This document shows positions 19,317 through 28,947 of a stretch of DNA of 64,000 bases, in pieces. Every line of letters starts with the position of its first letter. Position 1 is the stretch's first letter. A program made the position numbers and the translations under genes. The notes under the pieces were generated by a model. The model was not told the origin of the DNA. It saw only the letters and a program-made list of their open reading frames with translations, and made no database searches. Origin of the DNA: Thiomicrorhabdus chilensis DSM 12352 (GTDB lineage: Bacteria; Pseudomonadota; Gammaproteobacteria; Thiomicrospirales; Thiomicrospiraceae); assembly GCF_000483485.1 (NCBI RefSeq), contig NZ_KI519609.1:748072-812071 (forward strand). The letters run 5' to 3'.

Positions 19317-21587
19317 ATGAACAGTCATGCACAGAAGGTGCTGGATAAAGCACTCAAAGGTCCGGTTTTCGAAAGACGTGTCAAACGTCGAAACGCCAAA
19401 GATTCAGCCGCCAAGTATGGAATCAGTTTTGGTGGTATCGGGGTGATTTTATCCGTGCTGCTGATTATGTTTTTTTTGCTTTATGTCGTGTTGCCATTGT
19501 TTGTGCCGGCGACGGTTGAAAAGCACTCTGAATTCGATCTGCCGGGGGGCAAAACAGAAACGTCTTTGTATTACGGAATGGATGAATATCAGGAAACCGC
19601 TTTGCGTTTCACTGAGTCCGGTCAATTGTTTGGTTTTGATGTCAGTAATGGCCAGCCGATATCAAAAGAGGTTCTACCTCTGGGTGAGGCACAAATCACA
19701 AGTTTTTCCGTAGTTTCTGAAATGAACAATGTATTGGCATTTGGCTTATCAAGTGGCGGGGTTCTCATTGCAAAATATGCATATGAAGTGAGTTATCCGA
19801 ACGATGTGCGCACCATTACTCCAAAGGTTCTATTTCCATTCGGTGAAGAGCCGATTAGCCTGGCCGAAACAAGCATTGAAAGATTGTCGGTCAAGCAGAA
19901 TGATTCGGACTTGGTTTTAGCCTATAAACTTCAGGGCAGTGAGCGCATTGCAATCAAACAATTCGGCATAGTGGAGTCCATGTTGTCCGATAGCCTTATT
20001 TTGGAAGAGGGCTATAGCAGCGAGTTTGAAAGCAATACGGCGGTTGATTGGCTGTTGTTGGACGGCAGCATGCGAAACCTCTATGTGATTTCCAAAAACG
20101 GTGTGACCGATTATTACGATTTGAGTGATCTGGAATCTCCTCGTTTGGTTCAGCATGTGGCTATGCTGAAAAATGAGGAACGTCTGACTACGGTTCGTTT
20201 CCTGTTGGGTGATTATTCATTGATGTTGGGAACCAACCAGGGAAATGTTCTGCAGTGGTTTCCGGTAAGGGACAGTGAAAATAACTTCTCTTTGCAACAC
20301 ATCCGAGATTTCAAAGTCGGTGATGCCGCCATTCAAACCATTGCGATTGAAAAAGCCCGTAAAGGTTTTGTGACCACGGATACTTCCGGTGAATTCAATC
20401 TTTACCACTCAACCGCCGAACGTCACTTAAATTCTACTCAGGTGACCGACGGAATGGCCGGATTCGTAACTATGGCCAACCGTGCAAATGGGGCTTTGGT
20501 GGAGACGGAAGACGGACGTTTGGTACATTATTTAATTGAAAACCATCACCCGGATGTGTCGGTTTCCAGTTTGTGGGGCAAGGTCTGGTATGAAGGCTAC
20601 TCCGAGCCGGATTATGTGTGGCAGTCTTCTTCCGCCAGTTCGGATTTTGAGCCTAAATTCTCAATGACTCCGTTAACCTTCGGAACCATCAAGGCCGCGA
20701 TGTATTCAATGCTGTTTGCTGTTCCGATCGCGGTGCTGGCGGCCATCTTTACTGCTTTCTTTATGGATAAAAAAACCCGTCAGTGGATTAAGCCCTCGGT
20801 TGAATTGATTGAGGCTTTGCCTACCGTTATTCTCGGGTTCTTGGCAGGCCTGTGGCTGGCTCCGTTTATGGAGTCTAATCTGCCGGGATTCTTCTCGTTG
20901 ATTATTATTATTCCATTTGGAATCGTTGCTTTTGGTTTGGCTTGGTCCAAGCTGCCGGAATCGATTCGTTTGATGTTGCCGGTTGGTCGACGAGCGGTAT
21001 TGATGATTCCAGTCGTGATCTTCTTGGGTTGGTTGTCCATGCAGTTGAGCGACCCGATTGAAAACGCCTTCTTCAATGGCGACATGCGCCACTGGTTGAC
21101 CTTTACCGCCGGAATCGATTTTGACCAGCGTAATGCGATGGTCATCGGGTTTGCAATGGGCTTTGCCTTGATTCCGACGATTTTCTCGGTGACGGAAGAC
21201 GCCATCTATAATGTACCAAGTTATTTGGTCAACGGTTCATTGGCACTGGGTGCCAGTGGTTGGCAGACACTAGTCGGTGTGGTTTTGCCAACCGCGAGTC
21301 CGGGTATTTTCTCCGCCATCATGCTCGGTTTCGGGCGCGGTGTCGGTGAGACGATGATTGTATTAATGGCATCGGGTAACACCCCATTAATGAACATGAA
21401 CTTGTTTGAGGGCATGCGCACGCTGTCGGCTAATCTGGCGGTTGAAATGCCCGAAGCGGCGGTGGACAGTTCACATTACCGTGTGTTGTTCCTGTCCGGA
21501 TTGGTACTCTTTATATTCACATTTATCTTTAACACCTTGGCAGAAGTTGTTCGTCAACGTATGCGCCGCAAATACGGGTCGCTTTAG
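19317..21587 (+). CDS. pstC: Phosphate ABC transporter permease PstC, long form
   Basis: At 756 residues this is more than twice the E. coli PstC. One helix near residues 40-62 is followed by about 370 periplasmic residues with a repeated beta pattern resembling a propeller (LFGFDVSNGQ, LAFGLSSGGVLIAKY, DLVLAYKLQGS, LLDGSMRNLYVISKNG, LMLGTNQGNVLQWF). The permease core lies in the C-terminal 300 residues, with EALPTVILGFLAGLWLAP and the EAA-type loop SLALGASGWQTLVGVVLPTASPG. Long PstC proteins occur in Vibrio and Pseudomonas relatives. Eleven bp separate it from pstA. One CAGGCCTG copy lies at 20845. Confidence 0.92.
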   Translation: MNSHAQKVLDKALKGPVFERRVKRRNAKDSAAKYGISFGGIGVILSVLLIMFFLLYVVLPLFVPATVEKHSEFDLPGGKTETSLYYGMDEYQETALRFTESGQLFGFDVSNGQPISKEVLPLGEAQITSFSVVSEMNNVLAFGLSSGGVLIAKYAYEVSYPNDVRTITPKVLFPFGEEPISLAETSIERLSVKQNDSDLVLAYKLQGSERIAIKQFGIVESMLSDSLILEEGYSSEFESNTAVDWLLLDGSMRNLYVISKNGVTDYYDLSDLESPRLVQHVAMLKNEERLTTVRFLLGDYSLMLGTNQGNVLQWFPVRDSENNFSLQHIRDFKVGDAAIQTIAIEKARKGFVTTDTSGEFNLYHSTAERHLNSTQVTDGMAGFVTMANRANGALVETEDGRLVHYLIENHHPDVSVSSLWGKVWYEGYSEPDYVWQSSSASSDFEPKFSMTPLTFGTIKAAMYSMLFAVPIAVLAAIFTAFFMDKKTRQWIKPSVELIEALPTVILGFLAGLWLAPFMESNLPGFFSLIIIIPFGIVAFGLAWSKLPESIRLMLPVGRRAVLMIPVVIFLGWLSMQLSDPIENAFFNGDMRHWLTFTAGIDFDQRNAMVIGFAMGFALIPTIFSVTEDAIYNVPSYLVNGSLALGASGWQTLVGVVLPTASPGIFSAIMLGFGRGVGETMIVLMASGNTPLMNMNLFEGMRTLSANLAVEMPEAAVDSSHYRVLFLSGLVLFIFTFIFNTLAEVVRQRMRRKYGSL

Positions 21588-21598
21588 GAGTTTATGGC

Positions 21599-23245
21599 AT
21601 GAAAGATTGGTTTAAAAAAGGCGAACATTGGATTTGGTTCAGCGCTTCGGCAGTGAGCATCAGCTTGGTGCTTGTTTTTGGTCTGTTGGCGATGATTTCC
21701 TACAAGGGTTTGATTCACTTCTGGCCGCATGAAGTCTATCACATCGAAATCCAGCACTCTGATGGCCAGAAAGAGGTTGTGGTCGGGGAGTTGCATGACT
21801 CTAAAATCAAAGAGGTGGAGGATGCTTCTGCACCCCACGGGAAAGTTGAGGTTCCGCAATACCTGATTAAAACGGGTAACCGTGATGTTTATGGCATCGA
21901 TTTCAGATGGATCAGCAGCGAAGATGTCATCGGCTCGATGGATACACTTGAAAAGGACGTATTTGTCATTGAGCGTTTTGAGTACGGTAATGTATACGGT
22001 TTTATTGATTCTGTCCGGGTCGATGGCCAGGTTTTTAATGATCCGCTTAAACGCGTCGAAGTTTTGAAAACCCAGGTGGAGAAAGGAACGGACTTAAACA
22101 GTGAGATTCGCCATATCGAAAAAGTTGAAATTGGTGCCATCAACTACAAGATCGAGGGGTTGCGTTTAGAAGAGAAGAAACTGCGTGCCAATGACGAGTT
22201 CACTGCCGAAGAGGAAGCGCGCCTGAATGCGGAACGTGCAGAACTGCAAAAAGCTTTTGAAGTCTACCAGGCCCAGGTGCAGATTCTTTATAAGGATTCC
22301 CGAGCTTTGGGCGAGGTGACTTTGAATATTGCGGGTAATCATCAGTTAGTGGTGCCAATCCGTAAAATCGTACATTTTTGGCAACCGAACAACATGAGCT
22401 TGGCAGAAGATATCGGCTTTTTCTTCAATGCAGTGGGTAACTTTTTGTTGGATGACCCTCGCGAAGCCAATACCGAAGGTGGGGTTTTCCCGGCTATTAT
22501 CGGTACGGTCACCATGGTGATGTTGATGGCGGTGTTTGTGACCCCGATGGGGGTCATTGCCGCAATCTACATGAGTGAGTATGCCAGAGAAGGTACGGTT
22601 TTGAGAATGGTGCGTATTTCCATCAATAACCTGGCCGGTGTCCCTTCGATTGTGTTCGGTATTTTCGGTTTAGGGTTTTTCGTCTATATCATGGGTTCGT
22701 CAATTGACGAGTTGTTTTACAGTTACGCTCTGCCGAGCCCGACTTTCGGTAGTCCTGGGTTATTGTGGGCGTCATTGACCATGGCGCTGTTGACTTTGCC
22801 GGTGGTCATCGTTTCCACCCAAGAAGGCTTGTCACGAATTCCACGTGCGCTTCGTGAAGGTGGGTTGGCATTAGGTGCAACCAAGTCCGAAACCATTATG
22901 CGTATCGTCCTGCCAATGACTATGCCGGCTATTATGACCGGTTTGATACTGGCGATTGCACGCGCGGCGGGTGAAGTTGCTCCTTTGATGTTGGTAGGGG
23001 TCGTTAAGTTGGCTCCGGAGTTGCCTTTGGATATGATTTCTCCATTTGTGCATTTAGACCGTAAGTTTATGCACCTTGGTTTCCATATCTACGATGTCGG
23101 TTTCCAAAGTCCAAACGTTGAAGCCTCCCAGCCCTTGGTGTACGCCACCTCGTTGTTGCTGGTCCTGATTATTCTTAGTTTGAATTTTGGGGCGATTATG
23201 ATTCGAAACAGACTGCGTGAAAAATACAAGTCTTTAGATAATTAA
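21599..23245 (+). CDS. pstA: Phosphate ABC transporter permease PstA, long form
   Basis: A 548-residue partner of PstC. A first helix (residues about 15-36) is followed by a roughly 250-residue periplasmic insert that includes a charged coiled-coil segment (about 190-230, IEGLRLEEKKLRANDEFTAEE...). The permease core follows, with NLAGVPSIVFGIFGLGFFV and the EAA loop EGGLALGATKSETIMRIVLPMTMP. The enlarged periplasmic parts of both permeases probably fold together, an inference from their shared enlargement. Confidence 0.92.
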   Translation: MKDWFKKGEHWIWFSASAVSISLVLVFGLLAMISYKGLIHFWPHEVYHIEIQHSDGQKEVVVGELHDSKIKEVEDASAPHGKVEVPQYLIKTGNRDVYGIDFRWISSEDVIGSMDTLEKDVFVIERFEYGNVYGFIDSVRVDGQVFNDPLKRVEVLKTQVEKGTDLNSEIRHIEKVEIGAINYKIEGLRLEEKKLRANDEFTAEEEARLNAERAELQKAFEVYQAQVQILYKDSRALGEVTLNIAGNHQLVVPIRKIVHFWQPNNMSLAEDIGFFFNAVGNFLLDDPREANTEGGVFPAIIGTVTMVMLMAVFVTPMGVIAAIYMSEYAREGTVLRMVRISINNLAGVPSIVFGIFGLGFFVYIMGSSIDELFYSYALPSPTFGSPGLLWASLTMALLTLPVVIVSTQEGLSRIPRALREGGLALGATKSETIMRIVLPMTMPAIMTGLILAIARAAGEVAPLMLVGVVKLAPELPLDMISPFVHLDRKFMHLGFHIYDVGFQSPNVEASQPLVYATSLLLVLIILSLNFGAIMIRNRLREKYKSLDN

Positions 23246-23324
23246 CTTTTAATCAATTGAAATTATAATTTTTAAAATAACTTGGTTTTCCAGCGTTGAA
23301 TCGGGTTAAAAAGGATGAGTAAAC

Positions 23325-24143
23325 ATGAGTGAGAAAAATATAAGCGTTGCTTTGGATCGCGATCATCGCAGTCTTTCATTGCAAGATGAAAAGGTGGCAA
23401 TGGAAGTCAAGGATTGGAACCTTTATTACGGATCAAAGCAAGCCTTGAAAGAGGTCAATATGATTGTCCCGGAACATCGGGTCACGGCATTTATCGGGCC
23501 TTCCGGTTGCGGTAAGTCAACCTTGTTGCGCTGTTTCAACCGCATGAATGACTTGATCGATATTGTCAGCGTAGAAGGTGAAATGACGTTGCATGGTGAT
23601 GACATTTATGCTCGAGAGATGAATGTGGCTTCTTTGCGTCGTCGTGTTGGTATGGTGTTCCAAAAGCCGAACCCTTTTCCGAAAACCATCTATGAGAATG
23701 TCGCATACGGTTTGCGTTTACAGGGAATCAACGATAAAAGCGTATTGGATGAGACCGTTGAATGGGCGCTTAAAGGAGCCGGCCTGTGGGATGAAGCGAA
23801 AGATCGTTTGAATGAAAACGCATTGGGCATGTCAGGTGGGCAGCAGCAACGTTTGTGTATTGCGCGTGCGATTGCCATAAAACCGGAAGTCTTGTTGTTG
23901 GATGAACCGACCTCTGCTTTGGATCCGATCTCAACTTTGGCGATTGAAGAGTTGATTTTCGAGTTGAAGAAAGACTTTACCATTATGATTGTTACGCATA
24001 ATATGCAGCAAGCTGCGCGTGTTTCCGATTATACTGCCTTTATGTATATGGGTGAATTGATTGAATATACGGATACGGACAGTTTGTTTACCAATCCGAG
24101 CCAGAAGCGCACGGAAGACTACATAACAGGGCGTTACGGTTAA
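23325..24143 (+). CDS. pstB: Phosphate ABC transporter ATPase PstB
   Basis: A 272-residue ATPase with Walker [11 protein letters not shown]-loop [19 protein letters not shown], signature MSGGQQQRL, Walker [13 protein letters not shown] and switch histidine in MIVTHNM. The VFQKPNPFP motif is diagnostic of PstB. An N-terminal extension of about 25 residues precedes the ABC core. It lies 79 bp after pstA and before phoU. Confidence 0.96.
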   Translation: MSEKNISVALDRDHRSLSLQDEKVAMEVKDWNLYYGSKQALKEVNMIVPEHRVTAFIGPSGCGKSTLLRCFNRMNDLIDIVSVEGEMTLHGDDIYAREMNVASLRRRVGMVFQKPNPFPKTIYENVAYGLRLQGINDKSVLDETVEWALKGAGLWDEAKDRLNENALGMSGGQQQRLCIARAIAIKPEVLLLDEPTSALDPISTLAIEELIFELKKDFTIMIVTHNMQQAARVSDYTAFMYMGELIEYTDTDSLFTNPSQKRTEDYITGRYG

Positions 24144-24194
24144 GTTAATTCCGCATAAGGATGATGACTGAATCGTACAGTAGAGGATAAAATC

Positions 24195-24923
24195 ATGGAA
24201 AGAACAGAATTTAAAAGCCATATTTCCGAGCAGCTAAACCGTAATTTGGAAGATTTATTCAACCAGGTTTTAGAAATGGGTGGCTTGGTTGAACGTCAAC
24301 TTGAAGATGCGGTCAAGGCCGTACAAAGCGGTGACGTGAATTTGGCGAAAGAGGTGCTGCAACTTGATAAGGTGATCAATAAGGAAGAGATGGAAATCGA
24401 TCGCTTGTGTGCCCGTGTATTGGCGCGACAGCAACCGACGGCTTCCGATTTGCGTCTGATCATTATCGCGATTCGCATTGCGGTGGATTTGGAGCGCATG
24501 GGCGACGAAGTGGTCAAGGCGGCGAAATTGGTTATTAAAATGGCCGACTACGATATTAACTGTTTGGATCTTCCTGGCTATACTAGTCTGATTGAAATCA
24601 CCACCTGTGCCAACACCATGTTGAAAACGGTACTCAACGCCTTTGCACGTTTGGATTTATCCGACTTGATGAGTGTCATTGAAGACGAAGAGCGAATGGA
24701 TGATTCTTTGAGTGCCGCTACGGACGAAGTGCTGGCCGGATTTAAGGAAAGCCATTTTGCGCCGGAATGTTTATTGGAAATGGTCTACTCCCTGCGAGCC
24801 AGTGAACGTGTCACCGATCATGCCGCCAATATTGCCGAAAGCATTATCTATCTGGTCGAAGGGCGTGACGTGCGTAATATCGACCCGGAAAGGCTGTCTG
24901 AGTTCTTATCAAACTTGGATTGA
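24195..24923 (+). CDS. phoU: Phosphate signalling protein PhoU
   Basis: A 242-residue all-helical protein with two PhoU repeats, each carrying an acidic metal-binding motif (ERMGDEVVKAAKL near residue 98 and ERVTDHAANIAESI near 201). PhoU links the Pst transporter to PhoR so that the kinase is silent when phosphate is ample. Placed between pstB and phoB. Confidence 0.95.
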   Translation: MERTEFKSHISEQLNRNLEDLFNQVLEMGGLVERQLEDAVKAVQSGDVNLAKEVLQLDKVINKEEMEIDRLCARVLARQQPTASDLRLIIIAIRIAVDLERMGDEVVKAAKLVIKMADYDINCLDLPGYTSLIEITTCANTMLKTVLNAFARLDLSDLMSVIEDEERMDDSLSAATDEVLAGFKESHFAPECLLEMVYSLRASERVTDHAANIAESIIYLVEGRDVRNIDPERLSEFLSNLD

Positions 24924-24958
24924 TTGCAGATTTCGCAAAAAAGTGGATTTAAAAGGTT

Positions 24959-25657
24959 ATGACAAAACAGACAATTCTGGTCATTGAAGACGAAGCCGCG
25001 ATCCGCGACATGCTCAAGTTTACCTTGACCTCGGCTGAATATGATGTGCTTGAAGCACCGAACGCCGAACAGGGTTGGCAGGTTGCCAATGACAAAAATC
25101 CCGATTTGATTCTGTTGGATTGGATGTTGCCCGGTGTCAGCGGCGTGGCCTTAGCGCAACGCATTCGCCAGAATGAAAAGACCCGTACGATTCCCATTGT
25201 GATGCTCACAGCCAAAAGCGAAGAGGATGATCAGGTCCAAGGCTTTGAAGCCGGAGCGGATGATTATGTGGTCAAACCCTTCTCTCCGCGTGCCTTGGTT
25301 GCCCGAGTCAAGGCTTTGCTCCGTCGCCAGGACGTGGATTCTATGCAGGATGACAAGGTCAGTGCCGGCAAGATGCAGCTTGACCTGAGCAGTCACCGTT
25401 TCTCGGTTGATAATGCCGAGGTCAAGCTAGGACCGACCGAATTCAAACTGATTCAGTTTTTCATGTCACATCCAAACCGTGTCTATTCCAGAATGCAGTT
25501 ATTGGATCATGTCTGGGGTGAAAATGTTGTGGTGGAAGAGCGCACCGTGGACGTTCATATCAGACGTTTACGCAAACTTCTGGAACCGGTAGGGGTGGCT
25601 GACTATATCCAGACCATTCGTGGTTCGGGTTACCGTTTTTCGGTGGTTGAGGAGTAA
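24959..25657 (+). CDS. phoB: Phosphate regulon response regulator PhoB
   Basis: A 232-residue OmpR/PhoB regulator. The receiver domain has acidic residues at IEDEAA, phospho-acceptor D in LLDWMLPG, T in LTAK and K in VVKPFSP. The winged-helix domain (LGPTEFKLIQFFMSHPNRVYSR ... RTVDVHIRRLRKLLEP ... TIRGSGYRF) should bind the Pho boxes found upstream of pstC and pstS. Confidence 0.95.
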   Translation: MTKQTILVIEDEAAIRDMLKFTLTSAEYDVLEAPNAEQGWQVANDKNPDLILLDWMLPGVSGVALAQRIRQNEKTRTIPIVMLTAKSEEDDQVQGFEAGADDYVVKPFSPRALVARVKALLRRQDVDSMQDDKVSAGKMQLDLSSHRFSVDNAEVKLGPTEFKLIQFFMSHPNRVYSRMQLLDHVWGENVVVEERTVDVHIRRLRKLLEPVGVADYIQTIRGSGYRFSVVEE

Positions 25658-25659
25658 TC

Positions 25660-26958
25660 TTGCTGTCCAGTGGAGTCTCCAGAGAACTGACCTGGATTGT
25701 CGCCACCTTGTGGGGACTGTTGTTTTTCTGCTGGTTAACCGGATGGTGGATCGAAGGGTTTATCGCTTATCTGCTGATTTATATGGGCCGTCAGCTTTGG
25801 AGCATGCGCAAATTCGAAAAGTGGATTGAGGGCGGCACCACCAGTGCTTTTCCTCCGGCTTCGGGTTTTTGGAGTGAGCTGACTTATCTGGTTTCCCGTA
25901 AACAGCGGGCTTTGGAAAAACACGCCGATTTGCAGCTGTATAAATCGGAACAATTCAAATCCGCATCCATGCTCATTCCCGATGCCATTGTCTCTTTGGA
26001 CCATGAGAACCACATTGAGTGGTTCAATGCTTCTTCCCGAAAGATTTTAGAGTTGCGCAGTCAGGATGTCGGTCGAAAAATCGAAGGACTCATTCGCCAG
26101 CCTGAATTCATTCACTATCTCAAAGAATCCCAGTATCAGAATGTTTTAAGGATTCACTCTCTGCAGGGGGTGCAGCGTACCTTCAGCGTTAAAATCATCC
26201 CCTATTTTGACAGCCACAAGCTGTTAATAGTCAAAGACATCACCGATCTTTACAATCTGGCTCAGATTCGCCGCGATTTTATTGCCAATGCATCCCACGA
26301 GTTGCGCACCCCCTTGACCGTCTTAAAAGGGTATCTCGAGGCCATGATCGATACGCCGGGCCCGCACCACGATATGTGGCTGCCCGCCCTGCAAAACATG
26401 GAAAACCAGTCGGACCGCATGCAGGCGATAATTGAAGATCTGCTGACTTTGTCAAAGATGGAATCGCAGACCATCACCTCCAAAGCCAATAAGGTCGATG
26501 TTCCGCGTATGCTGGCGAATTTGAAAACTGAAGCTCAGCAGTTCAGTCAGGGCAAACACCAATTTGTTTTCGAAGTGGATGAGTCATTGACCATTCAAGG
26601 CTATGCCGAGCCCCTGAAAAGTGTGTTTATGAACCTGGTGACCAATGCGGTGCGCTATACACCGGATGGCGGGATTATCAAGGTACGTTGGTATGAGGAT
26701 ACCGAGGGCGTGCATTTTGAGGTGGAAGACAACGGCATCGGCATCTCCAAAGAGCATATTCCGCGTCTCACGGAACGTTTTTACCGAGTCGATACCGCCC
26801 GGTCACGTGTCACCGGAGGAACCGGGTTGGGATTGGCAATCGTCAAACATGTACTCGAAAGGCACGGTGCAACCCTTCATGTAGACAGTCTGATCGGCAG
26901 AGGGTCCACCTTCCGGTGTGATTTCCCGACAGCGATGCCTCCTGCCCAGTCAGATTGA
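25660..26958 (+). CDS. phoR: Phosphate regulon sensor kinase PhoR
   Basis: A 432-residue kinase with a membrane hairpin near residues 10-45, a linker, a PAS domain (about 95-200, SMLIPDAIVSLDHENHIEWFNASSRKIL), the dimerisation box NASHELRTPLTVLKG with the phosphorylated histidine, and an ATPase domain with N box NAVRYTPDGG and GTGLGLAIVKH. The start is TTG at 25660, two bases after the phoB stop; GAGGAG at about 6 bp upstream supports it. No large periplasmic domain, as usual for PhoR. Confidence 0.93.
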   Translation: MLSSGVSRELTWIVATLWGLLFFCWLTGWWIEGFIAYLLIYMGRQLWSMRKFEKWIEGGTTSAFPPASGFWSELTYLVSRKQRALEKHADLQLYKSEQFKSASMLIPDAIVSLDHENHIEWFNASSRKILELRSQDVGRKIEGLIRQPEFIHYLKESQYQNVLRIHSLQGVQRTFSVKIIPYFDSHKLLIVKDITDLYNLAQIRRDFIANASHELRTPLTVLKGYLEAMIDTPGPHHDMWLPALQNMENQSDRMQAIIEDLLTLSKMESQTITSKANKVDVPRMLANLKTEAQQFSQGKHQFVFEVDESLTIQGYAEPLKSVFMNLVTNAVRYTPDGGIIKVRWYEDTEGVHFEVEDNGIGISKEHIPRLTERFYRVDTARSRVTGGTGLGLAIVKHVLERHGATLHVDSLIGRGSTFRCDFPTAMPPAQSD

Positions 26959-27088
26959 AGTCTGAGTTTTAATCAAAGCAAAATCAGTCTTGATTGAGTT
27001 GGGCTTTATGGGGGCGTTTCAAGTGATGTTAGGGCGCTTTTCCTGTTCGTTGATATTTCTGCTGACGTTCATACATAACCTTTCCCAG

Positions 27089-27135
27089 AAACAAACAGGC
27101 CTGTCCAAATTGAATTCAGACAGGCCTGTTTGTTT
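27089..27135. terminator. Bidirectional terminator built from two inverted CAGGCCTG copies
   Basis: AAACAAACAGGCCTGTC (27089-27105) and GACAGGCCTGTTTGTTT (27119-27135) are perfect 17-bp inverted repeats around a 13-base loop, flanked by A- and T-rich ends. It lies between the convergent phoR and pit genes. CAGGCCTG copies are at 27096 and 27121. Confidence 0.85.
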
Positions 27136-27159
27136 TTGTCGTTTTGAGAAAGTGGCCGG

Positions 27160-28731
27160 TTAAGGCATCATCATACCGCGAATGGCAAAATAGATGATTG
27201 CCGCCAAAAGAGCCGAGGCGGGAACCGTGATTACCCAAGCGGCGACAATCTTCAGAAAGGCCGAACGTTTGACCAACTCTTTCTGGTAAACCTTATTCAA
27301 AGATTTTCGTTCCTTTTTGGAGAGTGCCACTTCCGCATCTTTCTGTTTAAGCTGCGCCAGCATTATTTTCTTGTCGGCCAATGAGGCTTTTTCAAATTTT
27401 TGGATGAACAGGTCAATTTCAGCTTGGTCCTGACCTTGATGGTGGTCGCGAATCTCCTGGATGGTTTTAGCGTAGCTGCGTTTCAGATACTCTCTTAAAA
27501 AGCCCACGCCAAAGATGCCGCCCACGGCGATATGTGTGGAGCTGACGGGTAATCCAAGCTGTGAGGCGATGATGACGGTGATGGCGGCCGCCATGGCAAC
27601 CGAATAGGCACGCATCTGATCCAGCTCAGTGATTTCGCTGCCGACAGTGCGAATCAGTTTAGGGCCGAACAACAACAGACCCAAACTGATACCGATGGCA
27701 CCAATGAGCATTACCCAAAGCGGAATTTCCGCTTTGGTGGAAACACCATGCGTTTGGATGGCGTCATTAATCGCGGCCAAGGGGCCGACAGCGTTGGCGA
27801 CGTCATTTGCACCGTGGGCGAAACTCAACAAGGCGGCAGCAAAAATCAACGGAATGGTGAATAGGGTGTTGACGCTGTGTTTGTGGTTTTCCAGATTGTC
27901 CGCCTGGCGGGCGATCAAGGGTTTGACCAGAAGGTAGATGGCGCTGGCAAAGGCCAGTCCGACCAGTACGGCAGTTATAAAGTCGACTTTCCAGACTTTT
28001 TTCAGCCCTTTCATGATCAAGTAAGTCGAAAACGCCCATGCCATGATGGCGATCAGCAGTGGCAGCATTTTTTTGGAGGAGGCGATCATGTCGTCTTTAT
28101 AGGTGATGCTGCGTTTGATCCAAAACAGGAAAAGTGCGGCGATGGTCCCGCCGATGACCGGAGAGATGATCCAGCTTGCGGCAATGGCACCCATTTTGTC
28201 CCAGTTGGCGATGCTCCAGCCTGCGGCGGCAATGCCGGCACCCAAAACCCCGCCGACAATCGAATGGGTAGTTGACACCGGAGCGCCCAGCGCCGTTGCC
28301 AGGTTAAGCCAAAGAGCGCCAGCCAGCAGAGCTGCGATCATCAACCAGATAAAGGTGTCGCTGTCGCCGATCAGAGCCGGATCGATAATGCCTTTTTTGA
28401 TGGTGCTGACGACATCGCCACCGGCAATCAGCGCGCCCGATGACTCAAATATGGCCGCAAGGATAATCGCGCCGGTCAGGGTCAGGGCTTTTGAACCCAC
28501 CGCCGGGCCGACGTTGTTGGCCACGTCGTTCGCCCCGATGTTAATCGCCATATAGCCACCGATCATGGCGGCGATCACCAACTCGACACTGACCACCCCG
28601 GTACCCATTTGCAGGTTGGCGGTAAAAAGCATGATGAGGATGATGAAGAGCAGGGCGGTGCCGAATCGGAACATCTCCTTACGGCTTCTTTGGGTGGCGT
28701 TTTCTATATCGTTTATATTGCGGAATTCCAT
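27160..28731 (-). CDS. pit: Inorganic phosphate transporter, Pit family
   Basis: A low-affinity phosphate permease of about 523 residues with the duplicated PiT signature: GANDVANNVGPAVGSKALT in the N-terminal half and HGANDVANAVGPLAAIND in the C-terminal half, plus GAPVSTTHSIVGG and GLPVSSTHIAVGG. A charged cytoplasmic region of about 90 residues follows residue 415. The start is set at 28731 (MEFRNINDIEN); 25 more codons are open upstream but run toward the pstS control region. It faces phoR, so high- and low-affinity uptake sit side by side. Confidence 0.9.
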   Translation of the reverse strand: MEFRNINDIENATQRSRKEMFRFGTALLFIILIMLFTANLQMGTGVVSVELVIAAMIGGYMAINIGANDVANNVGPAVGSKALTLTGAIILAAIFESSGALIAGGDVVSTIKKGIIDPALIGDSDTFIWLMIAALLAGALWLNLATALGAPVSTTHSIVGGVLGAGIAAAGWSIANWDKMGAIAASWIISPVIGGTIAALFLFWIKRSITYKDDMIASSKKMLPLLIAIMAWAFSTYLIMKGLKKVWKVDFITAVLVGLAFASAIYLLVKPLIARQADNLENHKHSVNTLFTIPLIFAAALLSFAHGANDVANAVGPLAAINDAIQTHGVSTKAEIPLWVMLIGAIGISLGLLLFGPKLIRTVGSEITELDQMRAYSVAMAAAITVIIASQLGLPVSSTHIAVGGIFGVGFLREYLKRSYAKTIQEIRDHHQGQDQAEIDLFIQKFEKASLADKKIMLAQLKQKDAEVALSKKERKSLNKVYQKELVKRSAFLKIVAAWVITVPASALLAAIIYFAIRGMMMP

Positions 28732-28842
28732 AACTGAATCTCTGCTGTTTGATTGTCGCGGGCATTGTATATAATCTGCAGGCCAATATTCATCAAATTT
28801 AGCCATAATTTTAAGTGCATATAGTATGCGTTTTTATCCCGG

Positions 28843-28898
28843 CTGTCATGAATATGTCATATTTCCTTAAAAATACTGTTATGGTGGCTCCCTATAAT
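28843..28898 (+). promoter_or_regulatory. Double Pho box and promoter of pstS
   Basis: CTGTCATGAAT and ATGTCATATTT (28843-28864) form a near-consensus Pho box. A second box in the same 11-bp phase, with CTGTTATGGTG at 28876-28886, is followed by TATAAT at 28893-28898. PhoB bound to the second box would replace the -35 element. Confidence 0.8.
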
Positions 28899-28947
28899 TT
28901 GCCCCGTTGAACGAAATTTATTTTTGTATTTATTGGAGACTTATCTC

